Origin: Aeromonas hydrophila subsp. hydrophila ATCC 7966
GTDB taxonomy: Bacteria > Pseudomonadota > Gammaproteobacteria > Enterobacterales > Aeromonadaceae
NCBI RefSeq assembly: GCF_000014805.1
Contig: NC_008570.1
Location: forward strand, 2,299,001-2,363,000
DNA length: 64,000 bases
Direction of reading: 5' to 3'
Position 1 is the first letter of the stretch. The number at the start of each line of letters is the position of its first letter. Made by a program: the position numbers and the translations under genes. This document shows positions 1-9,813 of the stretch, in pieces. The notes beneath the pieces were generated by a model. That model did no database searches and was not told the DNA's origin. It saw only the letters and a list, made by a program, of their open reading frames with translations.

Positions 1-2
1 TT

Positions 3-698
3 GTGCAGGAGTTGTTCACTGCCGATTCCATAAGAAATCATATGGATGCATCTTTAAATGGTGCTGTTGTTGCGGATGAGCGATTATCTGAGTTGTTCTA
101 TCGACCTCATGACACCCAGTCTGCGGTTGCCTTTTACAATAGTTGTGATGCCATCTCGCTTGTCGAATTGACACTGTTGCAATTAAGCGATGCACTGTTG
201 AATGCTTTGAGAGAAGAATCAACCGCTTTATTTTTTAAAGTAGAATCCAGAGTGTTATATGCGCTTGGGGATGCTCTGATTTACTTTTCGGAGGTGTTTT
301 TAGAGCATGGTGTCAGGCTCCATATAGAAGTCAGCCAGTATCCTTTGATATCAAGTGCATTACCAGTAAGTACTCTGGTGAAATTACATGAACATGGCGT
401 CATTTTGGTGATGGACAACTTCGATTGGCGAGGTGGTGACTGGCGTGAGCGTTACCTGTCGAGTGGAATATTCAGTTGTGTAAAGTTTGATACGCCCCCT
501 TTGTTGCAAAGCGAGATAAATGTTTTCAAAGATGCATTGTTGTCATTGCAGGAGACTTTCAGGATGAAAACCATTGTCAGCAAAGTGGAAACAAAGAGGC
601 AGAGCGAGGTAGTGCTCTCCACTGGCTGTTGGGCAGTGCAGGGTTTTTATTACGCCAGGCCAAGAAGTGTCAACTTGATGGACCTGCAATCATTGTGA
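3..698 (+). CDS. Degenerate EAL-domain protein, probably 5'-truncated by the window edge
   Basis: The 231 visible residues follow the order of EAL-domain motifs but with key positions changed. LHIEVS sits where the LELTE strand lies, VMDNFD replaces the double-Asp loop (normally DDFGTG), VKFD stands for the KID strand, SKVET replaces AEGVE, and VQGFYYARP matches the IQGYYFARP end. Loss of the second Asp and of the usual loop suggests a domain that does not hydrolyse c-di-GMP and may instead bind a partner or the nucleotide. A GTG at position 3 is the first visible start, but the gene may begin before the window. Its stop overlaps the next gene's GTG start (GTGA), so the two are probably co-translated. 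Base composition is visibly AT-richer than the rest of the window. Confidence 0.7.
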   Translation: MQELFTADSIRNHMDASLNGAVVADERLSELFYRPHDTQSAVAFYNSCDAISLVELTLLQLSDALLNALREESTALFFKVESRVLYALGDALIYFSEVFLEHGVRLHIEVSQYPLISSALPVSTLVKLHEHGVILVMDNFDWRGGDWRERYLSSGIFSCVKFDTPPLLQSEINVFKDALLSLQETFRMKTIVSKVETKRQSEVVLSTGCWAVQGFYYARPRSVNLMDLQSL

Positions 699-2302
699 AG
701 TGGCTTCACTATCATCGCTTGTTCAGATTGAATGCGAGCATATGTAATGCGGTTGCCCTTGCGATGTGTATTATATTTTCTATCGTTGCCATGTACGCAG
801 TATTCAATCATGAAAAGCGAGATGTTATTGCGCAGAGCAACAGAGATGCCCGTCGAGCCATATTGGGTATTAACAATATTTTTCAAGTGGTGGAAGGGGG
901 GATGGATGACATAGTGGCGCGCAGTAAAAAAGTGGGTTGCCCCGAGCTGACAAAGATGCTGGTTGATACCGCAACCCGTAATGCTTATGCCATGATTTAC
1001 TCTTTTCTGGATCAATCCGGTGAAATTTGCTCATCCTATAAAGACAACAGCCTGAATGTCGCTGGTATTGTCTCGAGGCTTAACGTGTCGGCACGGCAGG
1101 AGGGTGTTCATCTTGATGTCATACTCGGTCATCCGGTATTTTTTCTCTCTCGACATGGCCCAAGTGGCAGCGTCATGGCTTTCATCGATGCAAGATATAT
1201 AGCGGATCTGATTGCCGACAACAATAGACTGAACAATATCGTCAATTATAAACTGACCATAGACACGATACATGACACTCAGTTGTTGCAGGGGATGGGG
1301 CTTCAGGTTGAGAGAGCTCCTCCTGTTGCCGTATTGAGTCACTCAGATAAATACGGTTTTGGTATTGTTCCTTATATTGAAGGTGACCTCTATATCATCA
1401 TGGCCATGATGGATAGCTATGGCTGGTTGATGGTAGCCATCATGGTTCTCTCGCTTGTTGCATATATGCTGATACGGCACTGGCTTGCCAGCATTGATTT
1501 CACTGAGATCGATATACGCAAGGGGATTGCCAACCATGAATTCATACCCTATCTCCAACCAGTGGTGGATAGTCGGTCACAAGCGGTAATTGGTAGCGAA
1601 GTGCTGGTGAGGTGGTGTCATCCTGTATACGGGCTGCTCAGCCCTGCTGAGTTTGTAACCCAGGCAGAACGGAGCGGAGCCATCATTCCCATGACGGAAC
1701 GGTTGATGGCATTAGTTGCCGAAAAAATCAGCGTGGCTGACGTCACACTGCCGCCGGGGTTCACCATCAATTTCAATGTTACCCTTTCACATTTGCTCAA
1801 TCCCTCCCTGAAAACAGCCTGCGAAGCGTTTTTGAAGGCGTTCGAAAGAGGTGACAAACCCAGACTATGTCTTGAGCTGGTGGAGCGAGAATCACAATTG
1901 CATCACTCGGAGCCGGTACTGATGGGGGCATTCAGATCTCTGCAAGCTTCCGGTGTCTGCTTTGCCGTGGACGATTACGGCACTGGCTACTCGTCCCTAA
2001 AGCACATCCATTCGTCTTTTATCGGTGCCATCAAGATAGACAGATTGTTCGTGCAGGACATTGAACGGAGCACGATGGCCTATCAGATCGTGATGAATAT
2101 CATGGACCTGGCAGATCGCATTGGTGCCAGCGTCATTGCCGAAGGCATTGAGACGCCGGCGCAGGTAGCACTGTTAAGAAAGGCAGGGGTCGATCGCTTT
2201 CAGGGGTATCTCTACGGCAAGCCGATGCCGCTAGATACCTTCATCGCTCACTGTCTGCCTGCGCAGCACGACATGCGTCTATCGGGCGGCAGCCGGGGTT
2301 AG
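695..2302 (+). CDS. CSS-motif membrane-anchored c-di-GMP phosphodiesterase (EAL)
   Basis: Predicted inner-membrane phosphodiesterase of 535 residues that would hydrolyse c-di-GMP. A membrane segment near residues 10-35 is followed by a periplasmic region with the conserved cysteines of CSS-motif sensors (KKVGCPEL, then EICSSYKD), a second membrane segment around 250-275, and a cytoplasmic EAL domain. The catalytic set looks complete: EVLVRW in place of EALxRW, an Asn in INFNVT, Glu in LELVE, DDYGTGYSS, IKID, AEGIET and FQGYLYGKPM. In this family the disulfide state of the CSS cysteines is known to control activity. I chose the GTG at 695 because it forms a GTGA overlap with the upstream stop; a TTG at 629 would only add residues encoded within the previous gene. 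Confidence 0.85.
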   Translation: MKWLHYHRLFRLNASICNAVALAMCIIFSIVAMYAVFNHEKRDVIAQSNRDARRAILGINNIFQVVEGGMDDIVARSKKVGCPELTKMLVDTATRNAYAMIYSFLDQSGEICSSYKDNSLNVAGIVSRLNVSARQEGVHLDVILGHPVFFLSRHGPSGSVMAFIDARYIADLIADNNRLNNIVNYKLTIDTIHDTQLLQGMGLQVERAPPVAVLSHSDKYGFGIVPYIEGDLYIIMAMMDSYGWLMVAIMVLSLVAYMLIRHWLASIDFTEIDIRKGIANHEFIPYLQPVVDSRSQAVIGSEVLVRWCHPVYGLLSPAEFVTQAERSGAIIPMTERLMALVAEKISVADVTLPPGFTINFNVTLSHLLNPSLKTACEAFLKAFERGDKPRLCLELVERESQLHHSEPVLMGAFRSLQASGVCFAVDDYGTGYSSLKHIHSSFIGAIKIDRLFVQDIERSTMAYQIVMNIMDLADRIGASVIAEGIETPAQVALLRKAGVDRFQGYLYGKPMPLDTFIAHCLPAQHDMRLSGGSRG

Positions 2303-2306
2303 CCTG

Positions 2307-3182
2307 CTATGACGCAGGGCCTGGCTCACTCAGGTCGGCGACAATCTGCCAGAAGGCGTCGATGAGCGGGCCCTTGCTGTGGGGCGGGCGGATCAGGCCG
2401 ATGATCCAGCTCGCCTCGGTATCACGCAGCGGCAGGGTCAGCACATCCGGGTGCTCTATGGTGGTGGAGGAGGGCACCAGGGTCCAGGCGATGTCGGCGG
2501 CGGCGGTAGCGACGCCGGCGGCGAAGTCGTTGACGTACTGGATATCGCGAAAGCGCAGCCCGCTCTGGGCCAGATAGTTCATCAGGTGATCATAAAACGA
2601 GGGGGCTTTGTCCCGGCGCAAGATAGCCAGCGGCTTGTCCACCAGATCCGCCAGTTCGCGCACGCCGGCGTAGCTGGCCGGCAGCACGGCGACAAAGTGC
2701 GCCCGTACCACCGGCAGACAGTGCCACCCCTTGGGGGTGGGCAGGCGGCAAAAACCCAGATCCAGCTTGCCCTCGTTCAGAGCCAGCAACTGGTGGTGAG
2801 TGGAGAGATCGTTGAGCTCTATGGTGACCTGTGGGCGTTCGGTGCGAAAACGGGCGATGGCAGCGGGCACCAGGATCTTGGTGGCAACCCCGAAGCCGAT
2901 GCGCAGGGTGCCGCTGTTGCCCGCCAGCACGTCACGGGCGGTGCGACCGAGTTGCTCGCTGGCCGCCACCAAGGCGCTGGCATCCTGGTAAAGGGCCCGC
3001 CCCAGCACGGTGAGGCGGGTACTGCTGGCATTGCGCTCGAACAGCTCGCCGCCCAGCTCCTCTTCTAGCCGCCGTATTTGCTTGCTCAGGGCCGACTGGG
3101 TGACGTGCTGGCGCACCGCTGCCTGACCGAAGTGCAGCACTTCTCCCAGGGTGACGAAGGCTTTCAGATCCCGTAACTCCAT
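2307..3182 (-). CDS. LysR family transcriptional regulator
   Basis: A 291-residue LysR-type regulator. The N-terminal winged helix-turn-helix covers about residues 1-60 (VTQSALSKQIRRLEEELG is the typical recognition region) and the rest is a periplasmic-binding-protein-like effector domain. It is divergent from the glycoside hydrolase gene, with a perfect ATTCC-N5-GGAAT inverted repeat in the shared intergenic region, so control of that gene and of itself is the simplest reading. The inducer cannot be told from sequence. The gene ends 4 bp after the stop of the convergent EAL gene. Confidence 0.85.
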   Translation of the reverse strand: MELRDLKAFVTLGEVLHFGQAAVRQHVTQSALSKQIRRLEEELGGELFERNASSTRLTVLGRALYQDASALVAASEQLGRTARDVLAGNSGTLRIGFGVATKILVPAAIARFRTERPQVTIELNDLSTHHQLLALNEGKLDLGFCRLPTPKGWHCLPVVRAHFVAVLPASYAGVRELADLVDKPLAILRRDKAPSFYDHLMNYLAQSGLRFRDIQYVNDFAAGVATAAADIAWTLVPSSTTIEHPDVLTLPLRDTEASWIIGLIRPPHSKGPLIDAFWQIVADLSEPGPAS

Positions 3183-3195
3183 CCCGGCCCCTATG

Positions 3196-3210
3196 ATTCC
3201 TGTTTGGAAT
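3196..3210. promoter_or_regulatory. Candidate LysR-type operator
   Basis: ATTCC-TGTTT-GGAAT is a perfect 5-bp inverted repeat with a 5-bp spacer. It has the T-N11-A form known for LysR-type binding sites and lies between the divergent LysR gene and the glycoside hydrolase gene. Function is inferred from position and symmetry only. Confidence 0.45.
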
Positions 3211-3220
3211 GTTGAATGGT

Positions 3221-4772
<1,552 letters not shown>

Positions 4773-4795
4773 ACAAACTGAGCAGTAGTAATTCG

Positions 4796-4830
4796 ACAGG
4801 CTCCGCCCACCGGCGGGGCCTGTTGTTTTT
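4796..4830 (+). terminator. Rho-independent terminator after the glycoside hydrolase gene
   Basis: ACAGGC-TCCGCC pairs with GGCGGG-GCCTGT around a short loop and is followed by TGTTTTT. It lies 24 bp after the stop codon. Confidence 0.85.
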
Positions 4831-4882
4831 GGTGTGAAGGATAAGGTGAGACGAAAGAGGGTGTCCGCAATGGGATGTGAGG

Positions 4883-6808
4883 TCAGTGATAGCTGGCGTC
4901 CACGGTCTCTTCCGTGTTGTGGGCAAGATGGGTCATGGCATAGATGAAGAATTCGGCTGGGGAGAGCGGCTTGGAGTAGTAGTAGCCCTGGATCTCGTCC
5001 ACCCCGATATGGGCCAGCTGCTGCAGTTCATGCAGGTTCTCCACCCCCTCGGCCACTACTACCAGCCCCAGCTGATGGGATAGCTTGGTGATGGACTCGA
5101 CGAACATGAATTGCCGCGGGTCGGTCTCGATGTTGCTGACGAAGGACTTGTCAATCTTGAGCTTGTCAAAGCTCAGAGACATCAGATAGGAGAAGGAGGA
5201 CCAGCCGGTGCCGAAATCATCCAGTGCGATGCGCACGTGGATGTGTTTGAGCTCCTTGAAGATGCGCTGGCTGAGCGGCAGATCGTCGAGTGCGATGGTT
5301 TCGGTCAGCTCCAGAATGAGCTGTTCGGCGCGCAGCGGGCTCTGTTGCAGCATCTCGTTGACCTGGTGGAACAGGGCCGGGGTGAACATGGAGTTGGAGA
5401 GGTTGATGGCCAGCTCCAGCTTGTCCACGAAGCTGGCCGGCAGTTGCGACATGTCGTGGTTGACCCGGCTGAAGATCCATTTGCCGAGCAGCTCGCCGAG
5501 GCCGTTCTCCTCCGCCATGGCGATGATGTCCAGCGGGTTGATGAAGCCGTATTCGGGGTGATGCCAGCGGATCAGCACCTCGGCCCCCATGTTGTAGGCA
5601 TTGCCCGGTTTTATCACCGGCTGATAGTGCAGATAGAGGGTGCTGTTGGAGATGATATTCAAATGTTCGCGTAGCTCGGCAGCCAGTTTCCGGTTGCGAC
5701 TGTAGTGCTCGAACATCCGGTGGTTGAACACCTGCAGGTGGTTCTCCTTGAGCTTTTTGGCATTGGCGAGGGCAATGTCGGCGAACAGGATCAGCTCCTC
5801 GATCTTGTGGGCCGTGATGGGGTGCTGGCTTATCCCCATGCTGACGCGCACCCGGTGCGCCGGATCGGCCTGAAAGACGGTGGGCCTCAATTCATCCAGC
5901 AGCCGGACAAGGTAGGGAACACGGTGCTCGATGGGCATGGCGCCATAGATGAAGAGGGCAAATTCATCGCCGCCCATGCGGGCGATGAAGGCCTGGTCAT
6001 GGGCATATTCTCTGATCTGGTTGGCCACCATGGTGAGCAGTTCATCTCCGGCGGCATAGCCCAGGCTGTCGTTGACCTCCTTGAAGTTGTTCAACTCGAC
6101 CAGGCAGATGGTCAGGGTACAGTCGGCGGGCTGTTTGCCCTTGGCCAGCCGCTCCAGCCGGGTCATGAAGGCGGCCCGGTTGGGCAGCAGGGTCAGTGGG
6201 TCATTCCAGGCCAGGAAGTATTGCAGCTTCATCTCCCGGGAGACCACGAACAGGATGAGCAGGCCGATGGCCAGCAGGGCGACCAGTACCAGTACGTGCC
6301 CTTCCTTGGACTGCTGCAGCTCCTGACGCTGCTTGATGGCGGAGGGGCCGGTGAAGTTCATCACCATCAGATCCCGGATGGAAGGCAGCAGCTTGTTCAT
6401 TCTGCCTTCCATCTCGGCCAGCCGGGCTGAATCGGGGGTGGGGTTGACCACGTCCTGCTCATACTCCTTGAGCACCTCAAAGAAGGCGCCGACTCTCTCG
6501 CTGGCCTGGTAGCGGGAACGAATAAGGGCGGTCTCCTGTCCGGTCAGGAAGATGTCCAGCCGGTTCCAGGCGATGTCATAGGCCTTGTTCAACTGCCCGG
6601 CATCGGTCTGACCGCTGCGATACAGCGACAGCTGCTCGTCAAAACCGTGCAGCTCCAGCTCCAGCTGGGCCAGAGACCAGGCGGAGAGCTGGTTGTATTT
6701 GACCATGTCATTGAAGGTGCGATCGTAATTGAAGAGTGACCAGATGGTCACCCCCAGAAAGGAGACCATGATAAAGGCAAGGGAGAGGAACTTGCCCTTG
6801 ATCATCAT
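4883..6808 (-). CDS. Membrane-anchored GGDEF-EAL protein
   Basis: A 641-residue protein with a membrane segment at about residues 7-27, a helical sensor region, a second membrane segment near 175-190, then GGDEF and EAL domains. The GGDEF signature is intact (MGGDEF), but the upstream metal-binding Asp pair of active cyclases (usually DLDNFK) reads ELNNFK, so cyclase activity is doubtful; no RxxD inhibitory site is visible. The EAL half has all expected residues (EVLIRW, INLSN, LELTE, DDFGTG, LKID, AEGVE, IQGYYYSKP), so phosphodiesterase activity is the better guess. Its ATG shares one base with the stop of the upstream molybdopterin-fold gene (TAATG), indicating one transcript and translational coupling. 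Confidence 0.85.
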   Translation of the reverse strand: MMIKGKFLSLAFIMVSFLGVTIWSLFNYDRTFNDMVKYNQLSAWSLAQLELELHGFDEQLSLYRSGQTDAGQLNKAYDIAWNRLDIFLTGQETALIRSRYQASERVGAFFEVLKEYEQDVVNPTPDSARLAEMEGRMNKLLPSIRDLMVMNFTGPSAIKQRQELQQSKEGHVLVLVALLAIGLLILFVVSREMKLQYFLAWNDPLTLLPNRAAFMTRLERLAKGKQPADCTLTICLVELNNFKEVNDSLGYAAGDELLTMVANQIREYAHDQAFIARMGGDEFALFIYGAMPIEHRVPYLVRLLDELRPTVFQADPAHRVRVSMGISQHPITAHKIEELILFADIALANAKKLKENHLQVFNHRMFEHYSRNRKLAAELREHLNIISNSTLYLHYQPVIKPGNAYNMGAEVLIRWHHPEYGFINPLDIIAMAEENGLGELLGKWIFSRVNHDMSQLPASFVDKLELAINLSNSMFTPALFHQVNEMLQQSPLRAEQLILELTETIALDDLPLSQRIFKELKHIHVRIALDDFGTGWSSFSYLMSLSFDKLKIDKSFVSNIETDPRQFMFVESITKLSHQLGLVVVAEGVENLHELQQLAHIGVDEIQGYYYSKPLSPAEFFIYAMTHLAHNTEETVDASYH

Positions 6809-7293
6809 TACATCCCTTCAAGCTTGAGCACTTGCCACACCATCAGGCTGTGATATTGCTCGATATTGAGCTCGGGGTGGTCCGACAGGGGGTAGATGAC
6901 CCAGACCGGGCCCTTGTTGCGCAGGGTCAGTGCCTTGCCATCTTCCTCGATGGCCAGCAGCACGGGATATTTCTCGACATCTTGCCGCGGGATCACCGCA
7001 AAGTAGTCGTTCTGGGCCATCACTTTTATCTTGTCGGCAGTGACGCCGAGGGTATCGAGCACCGTCTTGAGCAAGACGCCGCGATAGACATGGGAGCCCT
7101 TGGTCCAGGGAGTGGTAGTGGTGACGCTGGCTTGCGGCAACGCTTGCAGCTGGGCGCGGCTGTACTCCATCTTGTCGGCGTTGTTGCAGCAACCCTTGGC
7201 GGCGACGCTGAGGATCACCTCATCGGCACTGTAGGCCTGACCGCAGAAGAGTAAAGACAAGAGGTAAAACAGGGGTAAGGTTAGCGCTTTCAT
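6808..7293 (-). CDS. Periplasmic molybdopterin-binding-fold (SUOX-like) protein
   Basis: A 161-residue protein with a cleavable signal peptide (hydrophobic stretch, then GQAYSA just before the mature start near residue 23). The rest resembles the small stand-alone oxidoreductase molybdopterin-binding fold: TPWTKGSHVYRGVLL, NDYFAVIP and NKGPVWVIYPL are the recognisable pieces. Two adjacent cysteines (KGCCNN) lie near the N terminus. It is the first gene of a two-gene operon with the GGDEF-EAL protein, so a role as periplasmic sensor or ligand-binding partner is inferred. I cannot tell whether it binds any cofactor. Confidence 0.75.
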   Translation of the reverse strand: MKALTLPLFYLLSLLFCGQAYSADEVILSVAAKGCCNNADKMEYSRAQLQALPQASVTTTTPWTKGSHVYRGVLLKTVLDTLGVTADKIKVMAQNDYFAVIPRQDVEKYPVLLAIEEDGKALTLRNKGPVWVIYPLSDHPELNIEQYHSLMVWQVLKLEGM

Positions 7294-7453
7294 GGTGGGT
7301 TCCTTATTGGCAACTTATTGATATCCAGCCTGTTGAGGCCGTTTCGCTCTAACCATAGACCATTTCCGAATGACTATTGATGATGGTTTCAAGTAACCAC
7401 AAGTCATCATTTTTTTTCACATCTATTACACAACCGGCACGTGCCTTGCCAAA

Positions 7454-7467
7454 TTGATCCAACTCAT
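7454..7467. promoter_or_regulatory. Candidate FNR/ANR-type site upstream of the HD-GYP gene
   Basis: TTGAT-CCAA-CTCAT differs from the FNR consensus TTGAT-N4-ATCAA at two positions. It lies in the region between the divergent molybdopterin-fold and HD-GYP genes. The same 13-mer TTGATCCAACTCA recurs at 63194, ahead of the TIGR02808 gene. Confidence 0.35.
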
Positions 7468-7596
7468 CTTTTTATCAATTAGATGAGGGGTATCTGGGTG
7501 AGGCTACCACCAGAGTTCATATTCTGATTTAAATTCAATGTGTTTACCCGGCCCCAGACACGGGATGTTTCACGTTGGCAGATGTGGACACGCATC

Positions 7597-8886
7597 ATGA
7601 ACAGCAACACCCCATACACCCGCAGCGGTGAGCACGTTTCCCAGCAGGTTGATTTGCGCCAGGTGGTATACGCCTTGTCGGCGTCGCTGGATCTGGTCGG
7701 CATCGGTGATGTGGCGCACGGCAAGCGGGTCGGCATCATGGCTGCCGAGTGCGGCAAGGCGCTGGGAGCCAATGCCTGCGAGCGAGCCTGTCTGTTCGAA
7801 CTGGGGGTGCTGCACGACATCGGCGTCTCCTCCACCTTCATTCATTGCCATCTGGTCAGCGAGTTTGACTGGGAGTCCTCCCAGTTCCACTGCGAGGTCG
7901 GTCATGACCTGCTCAAGGACTTTCCACCGCTGGCGCCCCTGGCGGAGCCCATCCGTTATCACCACACCCACTGGCACCGGTTGGTACAAACCCCTGGATT
8001 GGCGGCGGGCGTGATGCGCCATGCCAATCTTATTTTTCTGGTGGACCGGGTGGATGCCCTGGCGGCACCTCATTACGGCGACGGTTCCCTGCTGATGCAC
8101 ACCCACGAGATCCGGCAACGGATCGAGGCGTGCGCCGGCGAGTTTTTCGATCCCGAGCTGGTGGCGGCCTTCCTCTTAGCGTCCCGCTCGGAGGCGTTCT
8201 GGCTGCAACTGGAGGGGCGTGCCATCAGCGACTACATGCACGACATGCTGAGCGAGCGGGAACCCTGTCTCACCAGCAACGGCGAGCTCAAGCAGCTGGC
8301 GCGGATCTTCTCGGCCATCGTCGATGCCAAGAGTCCCTTCACCGTGGCCCACTCCCTCGGTGTGGCCAGACTGGCCCGGCTGCTGGCCGAACTGATGGGC
8401 ATTGAAGAGGGGCACTGCGAGCAGTTGGAGATTGCCGGGTTGCTGCACGATCTTGGCAAGCTGCGGGTGCCTGACGAAATCCTCGACAAGGCGGGCTCAC
8501 TCGATGAGCGGGAGCGGGCCATCATCAATACCCACAGTTTCGAGACCTATCAGATCCTGCGCCATATCGACGGCTTCGAGGCGATCGCCCTGTGGGCCTC
8601 CTATCACCATGAAGAGCCCAATGGCTGCGGTTACCCTTTCCACCTGACCGCCGAAGCGATGCCGCTGGAGGCGAAGATCCTGCGGGTGGCCGATATCTTC
8701 CAGGCCATGGTGCAGAACCGACCCTACCGGGAGGGGTTGAGCGCCGGGCAGGCGCTCGGCTTTTTGCAGCAACTGGCCAGCCAGAGCCGGGTCGATGTGG
8801 AAGTGGTTGCGACCCTGGCCGCCCATCTGCCGCAGGCGCTGTGTGCCGCCTGCGGACAGGCGCCTGACGTCAGCTTAAGCCACTGA
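7597..8886 (+). CDS. Tandem HD / HD-GYP domain protein, probable c-di-GMP phosphodiesterase
   Basis: A 429-residue soluble protein with two HD-type domains. The first (about residues 35-150) keeps VLHDIG and HH pairs. The second (about 240-400) is an HD-GYP domain with LLHDLGKLRVP, NTHSFETYQIL, HHEEPNGCGYPF and LRVADIFQAM, the metal ligands and the GYP signature of phosphodiesterases that take c-di-GMP to GMP. No membrane segment is seen. The start is uncertain: in-frame GTG 7540 and ATG 7582 lie upstream and none of the three has a convincing ribosome site; ATG 7597 gives a normal N terminus. The gene stands alone. Confidence 0.8.
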   Translation: MNSNTPYTRSGEHVSQQVDLRQVVYALSASLDLVGIGDVAHGKRVGIMAAECGKALGANACERACLFELGVLHDIGVSSTFIHCHLVSEFDWESSQFHCEVGHDLLKDFPPLAPLAEPIRYHHTHWHRLVQTPGLAAGVMRHANLIFLVDRVDALAAPHYGDGSLLMHTHEIRQRIEACAGEFFDPELVAAFLLASRSEAFWLQLEGRAISDYMHDMLSEREPCLTSNGELKQLARIFSAIVDAKSPFTVAHSLGVARLARLLAELMGIEEGHCEQLEIAGLLHDLGKLRVPDEILDKAGSLDERERAIINTHSFETYQILRHIDGFEAIALWASYHHEEPNGCGYPFHLTAEAMPLEAKILRVADIFQAMVQNRPYREGLSAGQALGFLQQLASQSRVDVEVVATLAAHLPQALCAACGQAPDVSLSH

Positions 8887-8931
8887 CGGGCTGCCCCTGC
8901 TGGCAGCGCCGTATCCTCTGCGGGGACAGGT

Positions 8932-9687
8932 CTAGAGGAACATGCCGCCCGAGGCTTCGATGCGCTGGGCATTGATCCAGCGGCTGTCAGGGGAGAGCAG
9001 GGCGGCAATCACGCCACCGATGTCTTCCGGCTGGCCCACCCGTCCCAAGGCGGTCTGACTGGCGATGAAGTCGTTGACGGCCTGATTGTCCCGCACCACA
9101 CCCCCGCCAAAGTCGGTCTCGATGGCCCCCGGCGCCACCACGTTGACGGCGATGCCGCGCGGCCCCAGCTCCTTGGCCAGGTAGCGGGTCAGCACTTCGA
9201 CACCCCCCTTCATGGCCGCATAGGCGGCATAACCGGGCAGCGCAAAGCGGGTGAGCCCGCTCGACAGGTTGAGGATGCGCCCGCCATCACGGATCAGCGG
9301 CAGCAATTGTTGCGTTAGAAAGAACACCCCCTTCAGGTGAATGTTGAACAGGGTGTCGAACTGCTGTTCGGTGGTCTGCTCTATGGTGGCGTGAATGCCG
9401 ATGCCGGCGTTGTTGACCAGAAAATCGATCTGCTGGCGCTGCCATGCGCCCAGCTGCTCGCGCACTTGGCTGGCGAAGGCGGCAAAGCTGCTGCTGTCGG
9501 CCACATCAAGGGGCAAGGCGTGGGCTTTGACGCCGAGTGCGGTCGCCTCGGCCACCACGGCCGCCGCTTCATCGGCCTGACTGCGATAGGTGATGATGAG
9601 ATCGATGCTGCGGGCGGCGAGGGCCAGCGCCGCCTGTTTGCCAAGGCCGCGGCTGGCGCCGGTGATGAGTGCGATGGGGTGGGCCAT
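8932..9687 (-). CDS. Short-chain dehydrogenase/reductase
   Basis: A 251-residue classical SDR. The Rossmann motif TGASRGLG is at residues 10-17, NNAG follows in the middle, and the catalytic Ser (LNLSSG), Tyr and Lys (YAAMK) are present, so an NAD(P)H-dependent ketone/alcohol conversion is likely. The substrate is unknown. It is divergent from a LysR gene 126 bp away, which probably regulates it. The C terminus (IEASGGMFL) is as in FabG-like SDRs. Confidence 0.85.
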   Translation of the reverse strand: MAHPIALITGASRGLGKQAALALAARSIDLIITYRSQADEAAAVVAEATALGVKAHALPLDVADSSSFAAFASQVREQLGAWQRQQIDFLVNNAGIGIHATIEQTTEQQFDTLFNIHLKGVFFLTQQLLPLIRDGGRILNLSSGLTRFALPGYAAYAAMKGGVEVLTRYLAKELGPRGIAVNVVAPGAIETDFGGGVVRDNQAVNDFIASQTALGRVGQPEDIGGVIAALLSPDSRWINAQRIEASGGMFL

Positions 9688-9813
9688 GTGGGAACTCCTG
9701 TCTGTGGGTAATGCGCTCGGGATGAGCCGGTGTGATCACTCTATTGTCCGTTGTTGATTGGATAAATAAGGTGATAATGAATGCACTGTTCCAATTGGCG
9801 AGACAATGGCGGG

